Source: Brachypodius melanocephalos
Lineage: Eukaryota; Chordata; Aves; Passeriformes; Pycnonotidae
Direction of reading: 5' to 3'
Assembly: GCA_013398615.1 (NCBI GenBank)
Contig: VZSR01001685.1
Span: 2,956,590-3,020,589 of the forward strand
DNA: 64,000 nt
Numbering within the stretch: the first letter of the stretch is position 1; every line of letters starts with the position of its first letter. The notes under the pieces are model-generated. The model searched no databases, was not told the origin of the DNA, and saw only the letters and a list, made by a program, of their open reading frames with translations. Shown piece after piece: positions 52,801-62,200 of the stretch. The position numbers and the translations under genes are program-made.

Positions 52801-55800
52801 ACATCAGCAGGTAAGGGCCATACAGGCACTTACTCAGTCATTCAGCCACTGGGATGCAAAAGAGAATTGAAAGGGTAAAGTTGTGAGAACTCATGGGTTC
52901 AGATAAAGACAGTTATTATTATTATTATTATTAATAATAATANNNNNNNNNNNNNNNNNNNNNNNNNNNNNNNNNNNNNNNNNNNNNNNNNNNNNNNNNN
53001 NNNNNNNNNNNNNNNNNNNNNNNNNNNNNNNNNNNNNNNNNNNNNAGTTAGCATCAAAGAAAATAAGAGATGGGAAAAACCCAAATGTACAACAAATCCC
53101 CAAGAAAAACAAGTTATGCAAAAAAGACCCAAAACAATTTCTTACCACAAGCCAGCTGACACCTAGCCAGTCAACCCAGCAACAGCAGAATCTGCTTTTT
53201 ATAATATCAGTGATAAATAATTTTGCTGTCTCTTAAGGGAGAAAACAGGTAATTAATCTTTAACATGGTATTTATAATTAAAATAGCTTCTTGAATTGCC
53301 TGACATCACTGTGTACTATGCAATTTAGACAAACCATGATACAACCACAAATGGTTGAGACAAACAATAATTTATGGTGTGTAGATTTCTAATAGCAGAT
53401 ATACATATATGTATAAAAGTCCAGAGCTTTAGGCAGTGATTTGTTATGATTTTTCATTCATTTGCTGTTATTTATTAGGCTAGTAATAGCTTAAATTAAA
53501 TAAGAAAAAAAATTACATGTATTTTTTTTCTGTTCCCCCCTCTAAAAGGGCTCATTCAGTAGTTTGTTTAGATGAGTGCAACATCTCCTGAGTGGAACAA
53601 TTAAACGTTAACACACATCTATAACTTCTTAGTTAGAAATGTTTTGGAGGATCTGGATTCAAATTGAATATGTTTGCATAGTCCCAAAACAGTGATACAA
53701 GTATTCCATCAATGAGTTCCTATAGAATAGAGTATATCAGTTCTAGTACAAATATGTGGTTTTTCAGCTAAGTGCCACGAAAATGAATCTAATTTTGAAA
53801 TTATTTCTATCATAAATGACAACAGTTACTTATAATATAGAAAACTACTTGTGTTGCTTTGTGAATTCCAGGTTTCAAGCAAACAAATAAAAAGATGTGC
53901 AACAAAACCTCAATATGCTAGTAAAAAAACCAAAAAACAAAAAACAAAAACAAAAACAAAAAAACAAAAAACAAAACAAAAAAAAAAAAAAAAAACCAAA
54001 AAAACAACAGACACCTAATATAGTTTTTCTGAAAATTTTTATCAATGATCAGATTACCAAAAAATGCCCAAACAAAACACAATAACTACGTCAGAAAAAA
54101 TTAAATTAAAGTTTATAAGTATCCAAATTTGGTTCACATTATAAGAACTTTCACTTACACTATTGTGTTAGTTCTTTGATTTACTTTCTTAGTGATTTTT
54201 AAAAGAGACAAAATGTAGCTATGAATAACAAGTTAGAGAGTCATTTAACTTCTGACACCTTGTCTGGGCTGGAGTCCTAAGCATCAAAAGGAAACATAAA
54301 TGCTTTGTCAAGCAGAATTAAAAGTACAATTAAAAGGAATAGTTGCATGTGTGTATTCCAAATTAGAGTGGACAGAATTTTTCAGCTATTCAGGGTGGTT
54401 TTATTTCCATTAAATAGACTTTATTAACAGCAGCATCATATGGTCTTCTGCTCTGTAGACCATTAAAAACATCAGTAAATATCTTTTCCATTTGAACCAA
54501 TACATTTGGTTGCTATTTCAGTTCATCTTTGTGGTGCAACAAGTGGTTAGACTCTAACAACTTGGTGGCATGTGTGTATGGATGTACACATGCACGTGTC
54601 CACAGCATCCAGAGCCTTTCCAGCAAAGACTCAGGAGCACTGAGTGTTCCCTGCAATCATCTCCTGCATTAGGATTTCTTACTCTGTCATAGTGTCGCCT
54701 CATTACAGATAATTGTGTCTTTATAATGCCCATTCCCTTGGCATCAGATCATGTCAGCAATGATAAAATAGATTTGGCATTATACCTCCACTTAGATGTT
54801 GATGTTATTCATTTCACAAGTGGCAATTTTGCTGTTTCTTTTCAATGAAGTCATTCACCTGCTGTGAGACTGACTTAGAAGTAAGAATGAATAATGCATT
54901 TCAGATTCAGTTCACATTAATATAGATCTGAGACGTATTTAGTTTTATAAAAAGAAGAGCTTTGATCTTGGCAGCAGTGAATTTTAAATGTTTATAAGCG
55001 TACATTTTTCATGACATCCGAGTTGTTGCAGCACACATTTATATGCGTATAGGCACAGCTCTGTTTTCTCAGCTGACAATAGCTTTCTATGTCCTTGCCT
55101 CTGATGGAACATTTCAGTACTAGGGAATGCCTTTCCTTTTTTTTTGGTGCAGGTACTCTATTGTCCACAGCATGCATTTAAAGAGACTGTTCAGCATCAA
55201 TGAACACAATGGAACCATCATTACCACTGAACCTCTGGACCGAGAGATAGCTTCTTGGCACAACTTAACTGTTACAGCCACAGAAACAAGTGAGTAAGAA
55301 ATTTAAGGAATGCTGGGGTTTTTACACTGTGAACTGTAATTATCCTCAGTATGTGCCTTCTTTTAAGTGGAGAATACATTCTTCTCTCAGATTATATTAC
55401 TGTTGCCTGCTACACTAAGGAGCATTGTTAAAATGATTAGTTAAATAGAAGTGGAATGTATTTGAGCTCCAAGGTCCTGTGCTTTTTCACAAAAGATGAC
55501 CTTAAGAAAAAAGAAATTGTAATAGGATTGAGAGTGTAACGCTTTCAAGTCACACTGAAGCATAAGAATTGCTCCTGCAGTGCAAGATCTTATGTTAAAT
55601 TAGACCCTGGTTAATTTCACACCAGATTTTTGACTAGTGTGAAATTAGCCAGGGTCTAATTTAACACCAGTCAGAAACCTGTGGCTCAAATTAATTGTGA
55701 ATGTTAAGGCCTAAATCATCTAGATGTCTATCCAGTGACAATTAAAGCCTTAAAGCATCCTTTATATAGATTTCACCTGTCAATTTTGTTTGAAAGTCAA

Positions 55801-58800
55801 ACGTAAGTTACCTGTTTGTGTTTTTTGGTGAACTGGTTGCCCTAAATGTGTGACAAAACTAGAAATTTAACAGTTCCTGATTTACAGGGCCGTTTAACAA
55901 GATTATTATTTAAAAACTAATCCCGTAAATCCTCAGGAAGGAGGAAAACCATATGAAACTGGAGTAAAATCAATAAATCACACAGATTTTGCCAAATACT
56001 CTTAGCACCTGTTCTTTACTCCTGAATCTCAGTGAAATTCCATTTATTGCTACCACCACTTTAAAAATATATTCTTAAACTGCACTGTTGCCAAAAGGGA
56101 GCCCTGTAGGACATTGCTGCTGGAAGTCTACTATAGGATAGTCAGCATCAATTTTCATTGAAGTCTTTAACTTGTATCTAGGAATTGATGGTACTATCTT
56201 TCTTTTCAGTTTCTCTGTGAGTTTTTAAGCATGATTTTCATTCTCATGTTATTGGGCAGATGACAGGTTGGCAAATTTGACCTCTGGCATGTCTTGAACA
56301 GCGCTTTGGAAACACACAGGATAACTTTAGCCTGGACTTTTTTGTTTAGTTAACCAATAAAACAGGAGAGAACCAAAGGTTACAAATGAATAACTGTCTG
56401 CTGCAGCAAAAGAAAGACTTTCACAGTAATGAAAGTTATCGTAGAGAAATGGAGACCTCATTATGTTCAAATTCTTATTCTTTATTTCTTTAATGATTAT
56501 AAGGTCACTGTTTATAATGATACATTCAAAAAACCTGAAGTTAGGTCACCTTGGTCTGGGCATACCTGAAAGGATTTGTATCAGGAACTAGCAATATATT
56601 ATTCCTGGAAATATAGTCATGACATGTAGTGTGTGCATGAGGCATTTGGTGGATGACATCGTGGCTCCATTGAAGCCAAATCAAAATGCCATTAGAGTTC
56701 ATCCAAATAAGATGTTCATTGTACCTTAGTCACATATTGAAACTGCATTGCAACAGCAACCTCTCTAGGAGGCTGTTGATGCTCTGACATTGATGCACTA
56801 CGCAAGACTTTTGAATCCATTGCAATAGTTGCAGGGATTAGAGATTAGTGAGAGAGGCTTGACTCTGTTATTTCGGACCTGTGGTGTGGATCATCCTATC
56901 CCCATGCCATTGAGAGAGCATATTTTAAAAGTATCCAGATGTAGGTCTAATTTTTTGGAACTTAAATGTGAGCAGGGAGAACTTGCAACCTATTGACTCT
57001 CATTTCACTTAATGCATTCCATGCTTAAAGTTCAAGAAAAATTGAGTTTCCTTTCATCAGTTTTTACTTGGTTGTAAGAAACTTTTACCACCTACAAGGC
57101 TGAAGCACAAACAACAACATTCTAATCCTATCTGAGAGCAAGAAATCCTTCAATCATTATTATCCAGTTGGTGGACAGTCAGTACTGGTTTTCCCCTGAG
57201 CTCAGTACTGGGGTCAGTTCTGTTCAATATGTTTTATCAGTGATCTGGATGATTGGATCGAGTGTACTGTCAGTTTACCTATGGCACCAAGCTGGGCACT
57301 GGGAGGTTATTCTGTTGAAGGATATATAAACTCTGCAGAGAGATGTGGATTGATGGGCCAAGGCCAGTTGTATGACATTCAACCAGGGCCAAGTTCCAGG
57401 TCCTGCACTTTAATCACAACAACCATGTATAGCACTGCAGGCCAGGGACAGTGATAGTGACTGGAAAGCTGCCTGGCAGAAAAGCACCTGGGGGTGCTGG
57501 TCAACAGTGGCTGACCATGATCCAGATATACCCAGGTGGCCAAGAAGGCCTGGATCAGAAATATTGTAGCCAGCAGGACCAGGGCAGGGATTCCTTCCCC
57601 TGTGTTCAGCATTAGTGAGGCTGAAACTTGAATCCTGTGCTCAGTTTTGTGCCACTCACTTCCAGAAGGTACTGGAGCATATCCAGGGAAGGACATCAAA
57701 GAGGATGAAGGCTTTGGAACACAAGTCCTGTGAGGAGTAGCTCAGGGAGTTGGGGTTGTTTAGACTGGAGTAAAGGAGGCTGAGGGGGAGCCTTCTCTAC
57801 AACTACGTGAAAGAAAGTTGCAGAGAAGCGGGGCTCAATCTTTTCTGCCACGTAACAAGTAAGAGGGTGAGAAGAAAGGGCCCCAGGCTGCACCAGGGGA
57901 ACTTTAATTAAGTACTAGGAAAATATTTTTCCTCCAATAAGGTTGTCTAGCACTGGAATAAGTTTCCCAGGGAAGTAACTGAGTCACTTTCTCTGGAAGT
58001 GTTCAAAAAACATGTGGACATGATACCTGGGGTCATGGTTTAGTGGTGAACATGGCAGAGTTAGGTAAACATTTGGACTTGATTAACTGAGAAGTCTTTT
58101 CCAAACTCAGTTATCTATAATTCTGTGCTCAGTTTCACTTGATACTGTCAGTCACAACAAAATTAACTCAAAACAGCTAAGAGTCATTTTACCACTGAGT
58201 CTTGCAGGTGTTCTTTCATGGGGATCTCCCAACCTGAACTTCTTTGATTATTTCCTTATGGATAATATTAATTTAATATTTAAATGTCACACTTCTTTGG
58301 TCACATATATATTTTTGTTGATAAACTTTTAACTTTTTGGAGTAGTCTTTTCTTAAAGAAACTATTTATGTTCATTTCTTTTAGGAAGTAAATAAATTTG
58401 CCTTAGCATAAATGATAGTCATGCTATAAAAGTATAAATTATAAAGATAACATTTATTTTTAGTCATAGTGTTAGTATTATTGTCATCATTACAAGTTTG
58501 TGTTTATCGGCTGATGTCAATGTAACCTTTAATTCCCTGCAAATATTGAGTTCTGTTTTGTGTCTAGAGATGGTCATTATTTTTCTTTTCAAGTTACTAA
58601 TATGGGTCCCCAGCAATTAAAGTGTCATCTAAATTTTCACAGTGATCCAGCCTATTACACTTGACATCCTGTTCTCTTAGTCATTGTTTTTCAAGTCCTG
58701 ATCTTTCTCAAATAAATTGTGACAAATTTTATGCTAATTGGGACATATTTATATAATAGGATTATACATTAGCTGAGTTCACATTCTGACAATAATTTTC

Positions 58801-59196
58801 CTATGTAGAGAATACAAGACAAAATACCTACCTTTACTACCTACCAAAGTACCTACCATCCACAAATGTTGCCTGCCTTCTCTTCAAAATGCAACCAAGG
58901 CAGTACCTCCACTTCACCAAAACCATCATTGAATATTCACCACACACTGATTTCAAGAGTGACTTTGTAATATGTTGCTCCCTCCCAAAACAAAACAGCT
59001 GTGATTTCAGAAATACAAAAAATTTTGATATTGTTAAAAACTTCTATACATACAGAAATGAGAGAAATGCTCTTTCTTGTCATTTAACCAAATACTAAAG
59101 AAAAAAAAAGTAATTCCACCAAGACAGCTATGACACTACAACCCAAATATATTAAAGAATTAGAAACAAAACTATTACAAAATCTCCTCCACCTCC

Positions 59197-59227
<31 letters not shown>

Positions 59228-62200
59228 ACCCCAAGCTTTTTGTGAAAGAATACAGATGTGATTCCAACAATGTGCTAAATCTTTTATGCAAGAAAAGGGT
59301 AGGTTTTAAAGCCAATATAGTACTCATGAATCTTACAAACAAGCAAGGTAAGAATAGGTAAAACTAGCTGGGTCCTTCCTGTGCCACAATTTATACAACT
59401 GAAGCCACTAAAGATATTCCCTGCTTTCTATTAAAGATTACAAAGATTTCCTTTGAAAGAAAAAGTAGTCAAATCTCTGTCCTATACATCCAATTCTGAC
59501 TTCAGTAAAAGAACACTCTTGGTGTTTTTCTAAAAGGGGTGTATGCTACTTTTTATGTTTATCTAAGAGAAGCTGAGCACTATTTTGTTGCCTATTGTAT
59601 TATTATGGATGTTTGATTCAAGAAGAGAAGGAACTGATAAGGTCATTGAATCCAGTGATGAACGTAGCACTGCTAAGTCCACCACTAAACCATGTGCCTA
59701 TTGCCAAATCTGTATCTGGCACTATAGATACCTTCAAGGATGGTGACTCAACCATTTCCCTGGGCATCCTATTGCAATGCTAGACAACCTTTTCCAAGAA
59801 GAACATTTTCCTAGTATCCAGTCTAAATTTCTACTGGTGTGTCTTGAGGCCACTCATCACTTCTTACTTGGGAAAACAGACCAACACCCCAGTGCCCTGC
59901 AACCTTGTTTCAGGTAGTTCTAGAGAATGATAAGGTCTCACCTGAGCCTCCTCTCCTCCAGGTTAAACCACCCCAGGTCCCTCAGCGGATCCTGGTCCAC
60001 CTGGGCACAAGCTGGCTCAGTAGACCCAGGTCTTTCTCTTCTGGGCAGTTTTCCAGCCACTCTTCCTGAAATCAGTAACTCTGCTTTGGGTTGCTGTGAC
60101 CTAAGTGCAGAACCTGGCACTTGACCTTTTTGAAACTCACACAATTGGCCTTAACCCATAAATCCAGCCTGTCCAGATCCTTCCTTCCCTCCAACAAATC
60201 AACATTCTTGCGCAGCTTGGTGTCGTGTAAACTGACTGAGGGTGTACACAGTCCCCTCATGCAATTCATTGATTAAGATATTAAACAGAACGGGCCCCAG
60301 TATTGACCCCTGGGAACATCACTTGTTACGAGCCACCAGCTGAACTTAGCTTCAGTCATGACTGCTCTCTGAGCTTGGATATCCAGCCAGTTTTACCCCA
60401 ACAAACAGTTCATCTGTCCAAGCCACGAGCTGCCAATTTCTCCAGCAGAATGCTGTACCTCCTGTATTCATTGCTTTTTTTTTTTCAGATAACATGTTTA
60501 TAAACATTTTCATTTCATAAAAAAATAGTTTTTTCAGCCTAGTCTACATGGAACTTTTGTACCCTGATACTAGTATATCATTGCTTTTCCGTGTCTGAGG
60601 TAGTTTTAGCAATAGAATTTTGTGTAAAGGCAGTAAATGCAGGAGAAATGTCTTATATTATTAATTTTCCTTTACATACAGGAATAAGCTGTACTGACAC
60701 ATATCTATATATCTTTTATATCTATAGCCACAGCAGTAAAGTATACTTGGGTAACAGAAACAATACATCTTCTGTGAGTGCTAAGCCCAAGAATTAAACA
60801 TGCAGGGTAGATAATTCTTGGAACAACAACACTTGTAGCAAAACTAAACACAGCCTATGAAGCCTGTCAGTGTAATGCCTTAGAGATATCCGAGCAACAC
60901 GACACTTCTTTCATTGTAAGTGTGCGTTTACAGACCAGTGAATGAAAGAACTCTGTTTTTCCAAATTGAGTCTGAGCTTTCTGCCTTGGCTAGGGTGGGT
61001 TTTCAGTATCCACTGTGATTTCTCCACATCTAGAAGTGGCAGAAATATTTTTAAAATGTAAATATTATTGAACTTTTTTCCCTACGCTTCAAAATTTGAA
61101 AATGTTTAAGAAGAGAAGAAGTAACAGAATTTGTTAAAGGAATGAGTGTGACCAGTCATTGCAGTAACCGTGATGTTAAGTGATGTAGGACAGTGCAGCC
61201 AGCTCTTCCAGTCCCCGCAGTGTGACTCTCCTGCTCAACCACTGGAGCCCAGCCTAAGGCCTGGGGATCCAAGACCCAAGCTCAGGTCTGCTGCTGACCT
61301 GTTTGCAGGCTCAGCCAGTAGCACAGCTGGGTACGTGTCCCAGAGACACACAATGAGGGCACTGATGAGGTCAATCACTCGGACTGACACAGGCAAGATT
61401 TTGCCTTCAGCAGCACCAACATACAGAACTCCCAGGGCTACAAGCACAGGCAGCTCACTCCCCTCTTCTTCTGTGAAGGCAGGAGATCACTGATGCAGAC
61501 ACACACACACACACATGCACAACACTCTCCAGGTTCACAAGCATACACACATACCTCATGGGTCCCTTCAGTACCTATTTCTGTTTGCTCAATATCCCTT
61601 TCCTGTATCCCAAGTCGTCTTATCTATTTCATGGGTTCCCAACTCACCAGGTAGTGCACACCTGACTCTTGCTGGCAAACCCACATACTAATCCCTCATG
61701 CATCCCACATTTGCAAGTTCCCCTCCTGGGCCCAAGGATCCCTAATCACTGTGGAGTCCAGTTTATAGTTTGTCAGTAAAAACATACACAAACCTCATGC
61801 ATGATAATTCTGAGGAGGACACAGACAATTGTCCCATGCTCCTGAGTCAGCAGCTGGCATTACAGAGCCTTATCGCACCCCAGTATATGGAACCAATTTT
61901 CATTCACACATGTAAAGAAGACTGAGAGGTGACCTTATCACTCTCTACAACTTCCTGAAGGGTGGCTGTAGCCAGGTGGGGGTTGGTCTCTTTCTCCAGG
62001 CAGCAACTGACAGAACAAGAGGACAGGGTCTTAAGCTGTGCCAAGGCAAACATAGACTGGATATTAGGAAAAAGTGTTTTACAGAAAGGGTAATAAACTA
62101 TTGGAATGGTCTACCTGAGGAGATTGTGGATTCACCGTCTGTGGATGTGTTTTTAAAAGGACTGGATGTGGCAGTTGGTACCATGGTTTAATTGAGGTTA

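Larger units (their letters stand above)
52623..55152 (+). other. CDH19 intron after coding exon 6 (about 2530 bases, contains a gap)
   Basis: Holds an ATT trinucleotide array that runs into an assembly gap, and an A-rich CAAAAA tract. The true length is unknown because of the gap. Confidence 0.85.

Noticed and set aside
52899..53148. Open frames crossing the N gap
   Set aside because: The frame is meaningless across unknown bases.
53897..54085. Lysine-rich open frame
   Set aside because: Translation of the (CAAAAA)n tract, not a protein.
57379..57893. Minus-strand open frames of 65-106 codons
   Set aside because: They are antisense to a plus-strand CR1 fragment.
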